DNA from: Actinomycetota bacterium
Lineage (GTDB): Bacteria > Actinomycetota > Aquicultoria > Aquicultorales > Aquicultoraceae
Assembly (NCBI GenBank): GCA_014859275.1
Contig: JACUUO010000008.1
Location: 1-39,385, forward strand
DNA: 39,385 nucleotides
Direction: 5' to 3'
The translations under genes were made by a program, and so were the position numbers. Of the stretch, positions 1-9,476 are shown one piece after another. Below the pieces are notes generated by a model. That model had not been told where the DNA came from. It made no database searches and saw only the letters and a program-made list of their open reading frames with translations. Position 1 is the stretch's first letter. Every line of letters starts with the position of its first letter.

Positions 1-52
1 TGGCTTCTTGCCAAAGCAGCCTAAGGAGAGTGTCTATTTTTTCTTGACCATG

Positions 53-1024
53 TCATTTGGCATCTACCCTTGGCATCGCTATTTCATTTGTGTCAAAGGG
101 GCTCTTCGGCAGGGGTCTTAAATGGGCAATTTCTTGTTCAAACATCTCTTGCACTGATCTGTCTCTGCCCTGCGGGATTCTTAAATCATCCTTTGCCATA
201 ATGATAAGAAGCAAGTTGTTTAAATCTTCGTAATCTTTGGCTTTAGGTACTGGCACGAGATTGTTTCGCCTAAATCTGCCAACGCTGCCTTCCACGCCGC
301 CCTTTTCATGGGCGCCTTCAATTCCGGGGCGGCAAAACTGGCTACTGAACAGATAATGTGATCTTAAAGCGATAAACCTTTCTGTCTCATGTCGTCTTCT
401 ACCCCTTAGTATCTTTTTAACAGCCGGGGTTAAGTTATCATAGCGCAGGTTTTCAAAGACCCCGCCAAAATAATTAAATGCATGGACATGTCCCTCAAGA
501 AATGCCTGTTGGTTTTTTAGGGGGGATGCTCTGTGAAACTCTCTTGCCGAATAAGAGGAGCGCATAGTAAAGAATTGAGCGGTCTCTAAACCCCATTCAA
601 ACTCAACGAGAGCTTCGTAAAAATCAACCTCTGCATCTTTTCCTGGCAGATGCACTTGAGGCACGGATACATCGCTGTGTAAGCCAAGCTCTTTTTTCTT
701 CTTGGCTACATAATTTCTTACTGTTGACTCGCTAATATCAGCTGCGTATTCATCCCTTAGTCTTTTGTAGATGCGAACTGCAGTATGTCTTTGCTTCTTC
801 GGCCTTTTTTTATCTTCTTTCAGCCAGCGGTCGATGTGGGCTTTAACTTTATCAAGTTTTATGCAGGGTCTACCCGGCTTTTTTCTTTCTGGAGGGATTG
901 CACTTGCTAAAGCCTGGCGCACCATTCTTCTGTGAATGCCTCTTTCTTTTGCAATGGCTCTTATGCTCTTGCCTTTAATTTTGTTATCGATTCTGATAAG
1001 TTCAAATAACTCCACCTTGGTCAA
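53..1024 (-). pseudogene. istA: IS21-family transposase IstA, C-terminally truncated
   Basis: The 323-residue product is a DDE recombinase of the IstA type. It has an N-terminal helix-turn-helix region (residues about 5-45, IRAIAKERGIHRRMVRQAL) and a second DNA-binding stretch to about 115. The acidic triad is visible as EVDFYEA, LRYDN and HEKGGVEG. It starts at TTG with a GGAGG box at 1033-1037. IstA proteins are usually about 390-510 residues and end in a beta-barrel domain after an RVD-type segment. Here the frame stops just at RVDAK, so that domain is missing. The partner istB would lie beyond the window edge and is not seen. After the stop the same frame reads on without resemblance to IstA, so a deletion or internal rearrangement is likely. 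The family is secure; loss of function is inferred. Confidence 0.85.
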
Positions 1025-1145
1025 TATCCTTTCCTCCGGTCATATTTGGTCTTTTTCACAAACCAACATACTACCGGAAATTTTGATCAGGGTGGGGCCA
1101 ATTTAAATTAACGTTTTGTTTAAAAGTGGGGCCAAATTACATTCA
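1025..1145 (-). mobile_element. Terminal end of the IS21-like element with two terminal direct repeats
   Basis: Upstream of istA lie two 24-base direct repeats at 1092-1115 and 1126-1149, both beginning GTGGGGCCAA and ending ACGTT, spaced 34 bases apart. IS21-family ends typically carry several such transposase-binding repeats. The element probably ends with CA at 1144-1145. The opposite end lies outside the window. Confidence 0.65.
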
Positions 1146-1152
1146 CGTTCCC

Positions 1153-1275
1153 AGACCCAGAGTAAACTGGCAAGAAGACGAGGAAACACTACATCGTCTA
1201 TATAGAGAAGAGCCTGTTGCAGAAGTGCGAATTAGGTTTCATGCTCTTTGGCTTGTACATAAAGTTCTGGCCTAG
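1153..1275 (+). pseudogene. Relic of an IS630-like transposase N-terminus
   Basis: The plus-strand frame from 1153 to the TAG at 1273 reads about 40 residues including NWQEDEETLHRLYREEP and VRIRFHALWLVHK. The pattern LYREEP...VR.R.HALWL is the helix-turn-helix start typical of IS630-type and related transposases. There is no start codon and the frame stops after the first helices, so this is a fragment. It abuts the end of the IS21-like element, which suggests one insertion next to or into another. Recognition rests on a short motif. Confidence 0.45.
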
Positions 1276-1398
1276 TTAAGGGGCGTTGGAACATTAATTT
1301 AGGACGCTAGGAAACAGGTCCCCTTGAATTAAGGGTTTGATGATAGATTCATTTAAGAGATTAAACCGAGTAGAAAATGCTCTTTGATAACGACTCCA

Positions 1399-1458
1399 CC
1401 CTCACCCTACACCCTCTCCCAGAGGGAGGGGGGCAGAGTATGGTATCTATATACTGCC
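1399..1458. repeat. Dispersed repeat, copy 1 of 2 (other at 22207-22266)
   Basis: About 60 bases containing CTCACCCTACACCCTCTCCC, an AGAGGGAG core and TATCTATATACTGCC. The copy at 22207-22266 is nearly identical and differs at only a few bases. The CCCTCTCCC/AGAGGGAGGG part is self-complementary, so the transcript can fold. It is extragenic in both places. An 86-codon open frame over this copy is a by-product of the repeat and the tRNA antisense and is not a gene. Confidence 0.8.
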
Positions 1459-1560
1459 ATAATAATTCAATCGATTTTCTACCATATAAATCCCATTAAC
1501 GGAATTTATATTCACCTGATGGTGCCACTTTTGGTAGTATGGATGTCTACTTCCGCAAAA

Positions 1561-1588
1561 ATAAAAGACCCCACCAGCGGTCTTTTAT
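1561..1588 (-). terminator. Rho-independent terminator of tRNA-Leu
   Basis: A perfect 10-bp stem (1561-1570 with 1579-1588, AUAAAAGACC/GGUCUUUUAU) closes an 8-base loop. On the minus strand it lies directly after the tRNA 3' end and is followed by a T-rich tail. Confidence 0.85.
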
Positions 1589-1590
1589 TC

Positions 1591-1677
1591 TGGTGCCCGA
1601 GGCCAGACTCGAACTGGCACGTCCACAAGGACGGCGGATTTTAAGTCCGCTGCGTCTGCCTATTCCGCCACTCGGGC
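1591..1677 (-). tRNA. tRNA-Leu, anticodon UAA, CCA encoded
   Basis: The 87-base gene on the minus strand begins GCCCGAG, which pairs with CTCGGGC before the discriminator A and an encoded CCA (1591-1593). The anticodon stem GCGGA/TCCGC encloses the loop CTTAAAA, giving anticodon UAA. A long variable arm (CGTCC...GGACG) marks a class II tRNA, and TTCGAGT is the T loop. It stands alone between mobile-element remains and ppx, with its own terminator. tRNA genes are common integration sites, but I see no att duplication here. Confidence 0.97.
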
Positions 1678-1896
1678 ATTTATGTGGGATGATGGAATTT
1701 TAACGATCAAAATCCTAATTAAATTTAGCGAGTCCGCCACATAAAGTCAAGGTAGAGCAATGGAACCCTTCTTAACGGCAAACCACCATTGTGCGATACC
1801 TTTCAGATGCCGACCGCAAATTCATGGAAGGAAGCACTGGACTTAGATATACTTGTACCAGCTCTCGAAAAGACCGAGCTCTAATTTTAGCCTTAA

Positions 1897-2814
1897 TCAA
1901 TCATCCAGCGAGTAAAGAAGACCGTCGAGGATGTCTTTTTCGCTTATAACCATTTCGGGGAAGCACAGCTTCGACATCGTCTCATCAAGTATCAGTGCGC
2001 CGGCAACTATTACATCTGCCCTCTCGGGACGCATCCCGGGAAGTTCTCTTCGCACGTCAACCTTCAATGAAGCCAGCTTTGCAATCAAACCTTTAAGCTC
2101 GGCAAGCGTTATTTTTGAGCCATGAATCCTTTCTGGATCATACGGCTCGACCCTGTAGTGGACGGCAGAGAGTTGGGTTGCCGTTCCTGCAACCGCAACC
2201 AGCACGGAAGGGTTTTCATCGGCGGCTTCTTTAAAAACTGGCTCCGTAAGCCTCCTAATCATGCCTCTTGCCTCTGTGAGCTCATCTTCAATCGGCGGAT
2301 CATGCTTTATAAAGAGCTCGGTTAAACGAACTGAACCTACATCGATACTCATCGCACCGAAAACCTGCCCACTTTTGCCATAGATATACTCAGTGCTTCC
2401 ACCGCCAACATCGACTACAAGCGCAACATCGTCCTCAGAAACGAGGGAATCCATTCCGGTGGCCCCGGCAAAGGTTAGTCGTCCCTCCTCCTTGCCTGAG
2501 ATAACTTCGATATCAAATCCAAGCCTCTCCTTAACTAATTCGATAAACTCAGCTGCATTTTTTGCATCCCGCATGGCGCTTGTCGAAATAATTCTCGATC
2601 CCTGCACACCATGGCGGTCCATAAGATCTTTATATTCCGCAAGAGTTGCCAGCGTGCGCTCCATCGCCTCTTTTTTGATAATGCGGTTGCAATCCACACC
2701 CTCGCCCAGGCGGGTAACCTCAACCGTTCGAAGAATATCACGCCACCCGCCACCCTTCTGGGCAATTAAAAGCCTGACTGAGTTTGTTCCAATATCCACA
2801 ACGGCTGTGGTCAC
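1897..2814 (-). CDS. ppx: Exopolyphosphatase / pppGpp phosphatase family (Ppx/GppA)
   Basis: The 305-residue cytosolic enzyme belongs to the ASKHA-fold Ppx/GppA family, which removes terminal phosphate from polyphosphate or converts pppGpp to ppGpp. The phosphate-1 loop DIGTNSVRLLI (residues 7-17), the phosphate-2 loop DVGGGSTEYIYG (about 141-152) and the adenosine-type motif VAGTATQLSA are all present. The length matches the short, single-module Ppx of Actinobacteria rather than the 500-residue E. coli form. It starts at GTG inside a 4-base GTGA overlap with the DUF501 gene, so the two are translationally coupled. This pair downstream of ftsB is typical of Actinobacteria. Polyphosphate versus pppGpp preference cannot be told from sequence. 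Confidence 0.93.
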   Translation of the reverse strand: MTTAVVDIGTNSVRLLIAQKGGGWRDILRTVEVTRLGEGVDCNRIIKKEAMERTLATLAEYKDLMDRHGVQGSRIISTSAMRDAKNAAEFIELVKERLGFDIEVISGKEEGRLTFAGATGMDSLVSEDDVALVVDVGGGSTEYIYGKSGQVFGAMSIDVGSVRLTELFIKHDPPIEDELTEARGMIRRLTEPVFKEAADENPSVLVAVAGTATQLSAVHYRVEPYDPERIHGSKITLAELKGLIAKLASLKVDVRRELPGMRPERADVIVAGALILDETMSKLCFPEMVISEKDILDGLLYSLDD

Positions 2815-3311
2815 GACCTATCACATCGCTCGCTGCACTCAAGCCCCGCTATGCTCTCGTGAACTATCTCCCCGATCGGATTTTCCCCGGTTGCCAGGTA
2901 GTGCGCATAATGAGCATGCAGGCACTTGATTATACCTAGGTCCCTTACGCCTCCGATCCCCGTACTAACTACGGGGTGATTAAGCTTTAACCCAGATAGC
3001 CTCCGCCGAGCCTTGTAGTCCTCCTGCGCAGCATGGAGGCGCTTACGGAGCGACTCATCTTCTGATATCCTTGCCTGCAACCTCTCGGCCCAGCCCTCAT
3101 CCTCAAGGCGCGATATGGCTTTTACCCTAAACGGACAGGTAATCCAGTAAAGGGTTGGGAAGGGCTGTCCTCCCTCTAGAAACATACCGGTCTCTACAAC
3201 CTGAGGCAGACCGAGGGCGCACCTTAAGGCGATCCCTTTTAAACCCCTCGGCTCCCTTTTCAGTTGTTTGCTTATTGTCTTTATATCGGCTTTGCTTATT
3301 GCGTTGCTCAT
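2811..3311 (-). CDS. DUF501 family protein
   Basis: This 166-residue protein is recognised by the DUF501 core GGVRDLGIIKCLHAHYAHYL followed by NPIG. The family is nearly restricted to Actinobacteria and has no established biochemical role. His and Cys residues cluster in the core (CLHAHYAHY), and further Cys lie in the tail (LECSERC), which might suggest metal binding; that is inference. I place the start at the ATG at 3311, which has AGGTG at 3321-3325. A GTG four codons upstream would overlap that ribosome-binding site. It overlaps ppx by four bases. A terminator just upstream (3342-3365) separates it from the S1-domain gene, so it probably has its own promoter. Confidence 0.9.
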   Translation of the reverse strand: MSNAISKADIKTISKQLKREPRGLKGIALRCALGLPQVVETGMFLEGGQPFPTLYWITCPFRVKAISRLEDEGWAERLQARISEDESLRKRLHAAQEDYKARRRLSGLKLNHPVVSTGIGGVRDLGIIKCLHAHYAHYLATGENPIGEIVHESIAGLECSERCDRS

Positions 3312-3341
3312 ATTACTTAGCACCTAAAACACGTGAAGAAC

Positions 3342-3365
3342 AAAAAAGTATCCCCCCGGATACTT
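3342..3365 (-). terminator. Rho-independent terminator after the S1-domain gene
   Basis: An 8-bp stem AAGTATCC/GGATACTT (3346-3353 with 3358-3365) closes a 4-base loop. On the minus strand it is followed by a run of six T. It ends the ftsB/S1 transcript before the DUF501-ppx pair. Confidence 0.88.
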
Positions 3366-3403
3366 CTTTGAAAAATTTTCGATTCATTTATAAAAATCCA
3401 AAG

Positions 3404-3784
3404 CTAGTTGCGCTTGGCTTCTCTATTTCTCTTAATATCTCCCAGTTTTTCTTCGCTCTGCTTGAGGAAATTCCTCATCATCCGCTCGAACGATTCACCG
3501 GTCTCTCTCTTCTCATAAGTCCTAATTTGAACTTGCTCTTTCTCTTTCGGCTTCTCCAACTGCTTAAGGGAGAGATCAATCTTCCCATCTGGCTTGACAG
3601 CTACTACCTTTGCCGTTACTGTGTCATTCTCGCGAAGGAAATCCTTAACATCCTTAACGTAAGAGTATGCGATCTCTGAGATATGGATAAGTCCTGTCTG
3701 CCCACCAATCAGCTCAACAAATGCACCGAAGTTCGTGGTCTTCACCACTTTGCCCTCGACAACGTTTCCAATTTCTAGCGACAT
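3404..3784 (-). CDS. S1 RNA-binding domain protein (YabR-like)
   Basis: The 126-residue protein has one S1 OB-fold domain at residues about 3-73. Its hallmarks are GNVVEGKVVKTTNFGAFVEL, TGLIHISEIA and DGKIDLSLK. The tail (about 75-126) is rich in Lys and Glu and probably disordered. Single-S1 proteins of this type bind RNA or the ribosome. In Bacillus subtilis the equivalent gene yabR also lies directly after divIC, as it does here after ftsB. A role in translation or RNA turnover is inferred; no catalytic domain is present. Confidence 0.9.
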   Translation of the reverse strand: MSLEIGNVVEGKVVKTTNFGAFVELIGGQTGLIHISEIAYSYVKDVKDFLRENDTVTAKVVAVKPDGKIDLSLKQLEKPKEKEQVQIRTYEKRETGESFERMMRNFLKQSEEKLGDIKRNREAKRN

Positions 3785-3870
3785 ACGTGTGTTACAAAAA
3801 CTCCTTTCGTTCTAATAAACAGATTTTCCCATTTTATAAGGCCATATGTCAAGAATCGACCATCCTACGG

Positions 3871-4359
3871 CTAGAATACGTGCGAGAAAATGCTCGTAAT
3901 CCTATGCCATAAAGAGTCCAGAATGCCCTTCTTTTCCTTTTTCTCGGCTTTATCGCCTGTTTCCTTTAAGGATTTATGAGAGGTCTCGGGAACAACGACC
4001 ACTATTTCTTCATCTGGTTTGGATAGACCAAGTCTCCTAGCTCTCTGCTCTATATACTCATCCGAGCTTAAACGCTTAATATCTGCCCTGAGTTCATCAT
4101 TCTGTCTTTCTATTTCAAGTAACTGCTTATTAAGACCTGCTAATTCGCGACTCTGCTCCAAGCGATAGGTGATAGGGTAGATGGCCCATGCTATAAAAGC
4201 CAAGGATATCCCGAATAGAATTATTCGGCCAACGTTTAACCTCGTTTTTCTTTTAGGGCGCAGAACGCTAACGTTACTTGCCGTTTTCTGATTTTTCTTC
4301 TTTTGGCCCGTTTTCTGATTTTTCTTCTGGCCGCTTCTCTGATTCACTTTTGCGCTCAA
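3871..4359 (-). CDS. ftsB: Septum formation initiator FtsB/DivIC
   Basis: The 162-residue bitopic membrane protein has a basic cytoplasmic N-terminus with an internal duplication (NQKTGQKKKNQKTA, residues about 14-27). One membrane segment follows (about 44-66, VGRIILFGISLAFIAWAIY). A coiled coil at about 67-100 (LNKQLLEIERQNDELRADIK) leads to the conserved EYIEQRARRLGL box. FtsB/DivIC bridges FtsL and DivIB/FtsQ in the divisome. The Lys/Glu-rich tail ends in a short amphipathic stretch. Its position between eno and DUF501/ppx is the actinobacterial arrangement, and its pairing with an S1 gene is the Bacillus one. Confidence 0.92.
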   Translation of the reverse strand: MSAKVNQRSGQKKNQKTGQKKKNQKTASNVSVLRPKRKTRLNVGRIILFGISLAFIAWAIYPITYRLEQSRELAGLNKQLLEIERQNDELRADIKRLSSDEYIEQRARRLGLSKPDEEIVVVVPETSHKSLKETGDKAEKKEKKGILDSLWHRITSIFSHVF

Positions 4360-4385
4360 TGCTGCCTCTTTTGCTACATATTTTG

Positions 4386-4541
4386 CTACATATCAATTAC
4401 TGCGTATAAGGGTAGATAGTCTGAGCCTTCCGCCAAAAGAACTTCGCTGCTTATAATATTACAATCGCTTGATATAAAAAGATAGTCAATCCTTATTATG
4501 TTGCCAAACCCAACGGGACCTATCCCTAAACTTGGTGAAAT
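4386..4541 (-). pseudogene. Relic of an endonuclease/exonuclease/phosphatase (EEP) family gene, C-terminal part
   Basis: The minus-strand frame, open from 4541 to the TAG at 4386-4388, reads 51 residues including NIIRIDYLFISSDCNIISSE and EGSDYLPLYAVID. R-I-D-Y-[IL]-F-[VI]-S followed some 20 residues later by SDHLPV is the C-terminal signature of EEP enzymes (exonuclease III/DNase I fold). Here the catalytic His of SDH is Tyr, there is no start codon, and the frame closes upstream. I take it as the tail of a decayed gene inserted or left between pyk and ftsB. Confidence 0.5.
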
Positions 4542-4566
4542 TTACCCATTTCTGGCTTAAAGTAAG

Positions 4567-5976
4567 CTAAACCCGGTGCACTTTGATCAAATTGGTCGTT
4601 CCGGGAACGTTAACCAGCACTCCCGCGGTAATTACAACCCTATCGCCCTTCGCAATGAGACCCGCCTTGAGTGGGATGTCGACGGCGATATCAAACATAT
4701 TATCCAGATTCACGCTCGGGCCTCCTTTTAGCGGGATAACACCCCAAGAAAGCCTGAGCTGGCGCACAACCTCCTCACTCGGGCTTATTGCGATTATCGG
4801 CTGGGCCGGTCTGTGCTTTGCAACCTGCCTCGCCGTCTGTCCGGATTGGGTCGAGGTAATTATCGCCTTGGCCTGAAGCGAGGTGGCAATCTCGCATGTA
4901 GCCCCGCTTATCGCCTCCGTCGTTCCCTTGATCTGCTTTCTCCTATCTCCCCTATCGATGCAGTAGCTAAGTACAGTCTCGGCAGCAATTATACTCCTCT
5001 CCATCATCTCAACGCTCTCAACGGGGAACTTGCCCATTGCGGTCTCACCTGAGAGCATGAGCGCATCGGTTCCATCTAACACAGCGTTGGCTACGTCGCT
5101 TACCTCCGCTCGGGTCGGGTGGGGATTTCTTATCATTGAATCAAGCATCTGTGTGGCAGTAATGACCGGTTTGCCAGCTATGAGGCATTTATTAATTATT
5201 GTTTTCTGAACCAGGGGAACCTTTTCAGTCGGCATCTCGATCCCGAGGTCTCCGCGTGCGATCATGATGCCATCGGCGGATTCAATTATAGCATCGATAT
5301 CCTTGACTGCCTCCGTCTTTTCAATCTTAGCAATTACCTTTGCCTTGCTAGTTGCCTCCGAAATTAGCCCCTTTAGCAGCTTTACGTCATCGGCATTTCT
5401 TACAAAAGACAGCCCAACCCAATCCACCCCCTGCTCTAGGCCAAAATCTAGATCACGGCGGTCCTTGTCAGAAAGCGGTGAGAGGCTTACCGTTACACTG
5501 GGGAGGTGTACCCCGCGCCTTGAATTAAGCGGCCCGCCCTCTATTACCTTCGCACGAACATCTTCCCCTTTTATATTTATGACTTCGAGGATAATCAGGC
5601 CTTCATCAATTAATATGGTGTCGCCCAGTTTCACATCCTGTGGAAGTCCCGGGTGATTGATCGAGGCGATATCTTTCGTCCCCATTATCTGCCTGGTAGT
5701 GATGGTAAATTCATCACCTTCGTTCAAGATGACCTCGCCCCCCTCCACATCGCCCGTCCTGAGTTTCGGGCCAGCAAGGTCCATGAGGATGGCGATCGGT
5801 TGGCCGGTCTCTTCCCTGAGCTGCCTGATGTTTGCAATAGTCAGCCTATGATCGTCATGGCTTCCATGCGCCATGTTTATTCGCACTACATCCATGCCTG
5901 CATTAAGTAACTTCCGCACCATCGCAACTTCCCGGCTGGCTGGGCCAATCGTGCAGACGATTTTTGCGTGTCTCAC
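4567..5976 (-). CDS. pyk: Pyruvate kinase
   Basis: The 469-residue enzyme transfers phosphate from phosphoenolpyruvate to ADP, the last step of glycolysis. The N-terminal KIVCTIGPAS, the active-site region KVIAKIEKTEAV...DGIMIARGDLG (about 214-245) with catalytic Lys and Mg-binding Glu/Asp, and MLSGETAMGKFPVE are intact. The C-terminal allosteric domain ends at the usual point, without the extra PEP-utiliser domain seen in some Bacillus enzymes. GTG is the start, with GGAGG seven bases upstream. It lies just downstream of eno, so the last two glycolytic enzymes are adjacent. Confidence 0.97.
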   Translation of the reverse strand: MRHAKIVCTIGPASREVAMVRKLLNAGMDVVRINMAHGSHDDHRLTIANIRQLREETGQPIAILMDLAGPKLRTGDVEGGEVILNEGDEFTITTRQIMGTKDIASINHPGLPQDVKLGDTILIDEGLIILEVINIKGEDVRAKVIEGGPLNSRRGVHLPSVTVSLSPLSDKDRRDLDFGLEQGVDWVGLSFVRNADDVKLLKGLISEATSKAKVIAKIEKTEAVKDIDAIIESADGIMIARGDLGIEMPTEKVPLVQKTIINKCLIAGKPVITATQMLDSMIRNPHPTRAEVSDVANAVLDGTDALMLSGETAMGKFPVESVEMMERSIIAAETVLSYCIDRGDRRKQIKGTTEAISGATCEIATSLQAKAIITSTQSGQTARQVAKHRPAQPIIAISPSEEVVRQLRLSWGVIPLKGGPSVNLDNMFDIAVDIPLKAGLIAKGDRVVITAGVLVNVPGTTNLIKVHRV

Positions 5977-6045
5977 AGAAAAACCTCCAGATATATCGTA
6001 GCCATTAGCTGTCAGCGATCGGCTATCAGCTATCAGCTAAGAGCT

Positions 6046-6072
6046 GTAGGTGCGTTCCCCGAACGCACCTAT
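6046..6072. repeat. Hairpin between eno and pyk
   Basis: A 12-bp inverted repeat (TAGGTGCGTTC / GAACGCACCTA around CCCC) lies in the 139-base eno-pyk gap, with no T-run after it on either strand. Beside it, 6000-6045 is built of imperfect AGCTATCAGC-type units also seen near 13270, 33970 and 39310. The hairpin may slow polymerase or protect the eno 3' end; that is inference. Confidence 0.6.
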
Positions 6073-6115
6073 AAAATCCACCGTTCTGATACAACGCTGT
6101 CTAATTACTACCCAT

Positions 6116-8210
<2,095 letters not shown>

Positions 8211-8243
8211 CCCACATCATAAAAAGATATCACGAAAAGTATA

Positions 8244-8257
8244 TCAAGTATACTTGA
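8244..8257. promoter_or_regulatory. 14-base perfect palindrome upstream of mazG
   Basis: TCAAGTATACTTGA lies 34 bases before the mazG start. On the minus strand a TATACT follows at once and could be a -10 element, so the palindrome would sit in the promoter spacer. It could be an operator; no regulator is identified. Confidence 0.4.
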
Positions 8258-8397
8258 AAGCATTCCACTCTATCGTAATGGGGGAAGACGTTATAATAGG
8301 AAGCTACTGATGGATGTATCGATTCGCTTAATAGTACCTGTAGTATCTGGCCATCAAAATCCCTATAACTGTAAAGCAGTTAATGTTGGTGCTGCGA

Positions 8398-8434
8398 AAT
8401 TAACAAGGACCCGCTCTGCGGGCCCTTGTTAATT
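8398..8434 (-). terminator. Strong hairpin terminator after the foldase gene
   Basis: A 17-bp stem with one mismatch (8398-8414 with 8418-8434) closes a TCT loop nine bases after the foldase stop codon. The arms end in AATTAAC/GTTAATT. The T-run is short, so it may stop RNA polymerase with help or act as an mRNA end. It separates the mfd-foldase transcript from mazG-eno. Confidence 0.75.
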
Positions 8435-8443
8435 CTTTAAAGA

Positions 8444-9472
8444 CTATTTACCAGTTTCGGTGTTGGTCTGCGCCGGTGGCTGACCGGGCTGTGCCCCACC
8501 TGGGGCTACGCCTTGAGGAGATGTAGCTTTACTTTCCATGGGGTACATCTTAATATCTGCCTTCTTCTTAAGCCTATCTATTAACTTAGTGTATACCTCT
8601 TGCTTCTTCTTCATGAGAAGCCTCTCCTTAACCTGATCTCTTACTTCAGCAAGCTCCATCTGACGGCTTGGCTTTTTGTCAATCAGTTTGATGATATGAT
8701 AGCCGTAATCGGTCTTTACCAGATCGCTGATCTCGTTGGGATTAAGTTTCCAGCAGGCATCTGCAAACTCCGGAACAAAGTCATCTTTGTCCGCCCAATC
8801 CAACCTCCCGCCTTTATCTTTGCTGCCGGGGTCGGTGCTGTACTGCTTGGCGAGCTGAGCGAAATCAGCGCCACCTTTGATCTGTTCCAATATATTCTTG
8901 GCATCCTCTTCCTTCTGAACTAGGATATGTGCTGCCATAATCTGATCCTGTGCGACAAAATCTTTCTTGTTATCTTTAAAGTATTTTTCGATATCCTTAC
9001 TGGAGACCTTTATCCCTTTAGAAATTAGCTTTTCTATCTTGATAGCCCTACCAACCTCTTCTTTAAACTGGGCTACCGTCGTACCCTTTTGTTTAAGCGC
9101 CTGCTCCAGATCCTTCTCGTCCTTCAAATTGTAGATCTTTATTATCTCTTTTACCTTTGCATCTACTTCTTTATCGGTTATCTTAATCCCCTGTCTATCT
9201 ACCTCTTGGATGACCAGCTCCATATTGATTAGCTGATCGAGGACAGCCTGCCTAAGCTGATCTTTCATCCTCTGGCCTTCAGGGCCCTTAAACATATCAC
9301 CGTACTGCCCGGCAAACTGTTCCATTTGTACTTCTAACTTCTCATTAACCTCAGCAACGGTTATCTTCTTACCGTTAACCGTTGCAGCCAGCGGTTCCTT
9401 CGAACACCCAGCTACGGTTAAGGCAACCGCTGTAATCAAAACGATCGCCAAACCGTACTTTAAGAACTTCAT
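8444..9472 (-). CDS. prsA: Lipoprotein peptidyl-prolyl isomerase (PrsA/SurA-like foldase)
   Basis: The 342-residue exported foldase has a lipoprotein signal peptide ending in the lipobox LTVAGC (Cys23), so it should be anchored to the outer face of the membrane. Residues about 28-165 form a SurA_N-type chaperone region rich in Lys and Glu. A parvulin (PpiC) domain at about 177-275 shows AAHILVQKEEDAK, FAQLAKQYSTDPGS, GGRLDWADKDDFVPEF and TDYGYHIIKLID. The Pro/Gln/Gly-rich tail is probably disordered. It starts four bases after the mfd stop, so it is cotranscribed with mfd, as lipoprotein genes often are near mfd-mazG-eno. The substrates are unknown. Confidence 0.93.
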   Translation of the reverse strand: MKFLKYGLAIVLITAVALTVAGCSKEPLAATVNGKKITVAEVNEKLEVQMEQFAGQYGDMFKGPEGQRMKDQLRQAVLDQLINMELVIQEVDRQGIKITDKEVDAKVKEIIKIYNLKDEKDLEQALKQKGTTVAQFKEEVGRAIKIEKLISKGIKVSSKDIEKYFKDNKKDFVAQDQIMAAHILVQKEEDAKNILEQIKGGADFAQLAKQYSTDPGSKDKGGRLDWADKDDFVPEFADACWKLNPNEISDLVKTDYGYHIIKLIDKKPSRQMELAEVRDQVKERLLMKKKQEVYTKLIDRLKKKADIKMYPMESKATSPQGVAPGGAQPGQPPAQTNTETGK

Positions 9473-9476
9473 TCAA

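Noticed and set aside
1384-1644. 86-codon plus-strand open frame
   Set aside because: It runs through the dispersed repeat and then antisense through the tRNA-Leu terminator and tRNA; no protein family and no ribosome-binding site.
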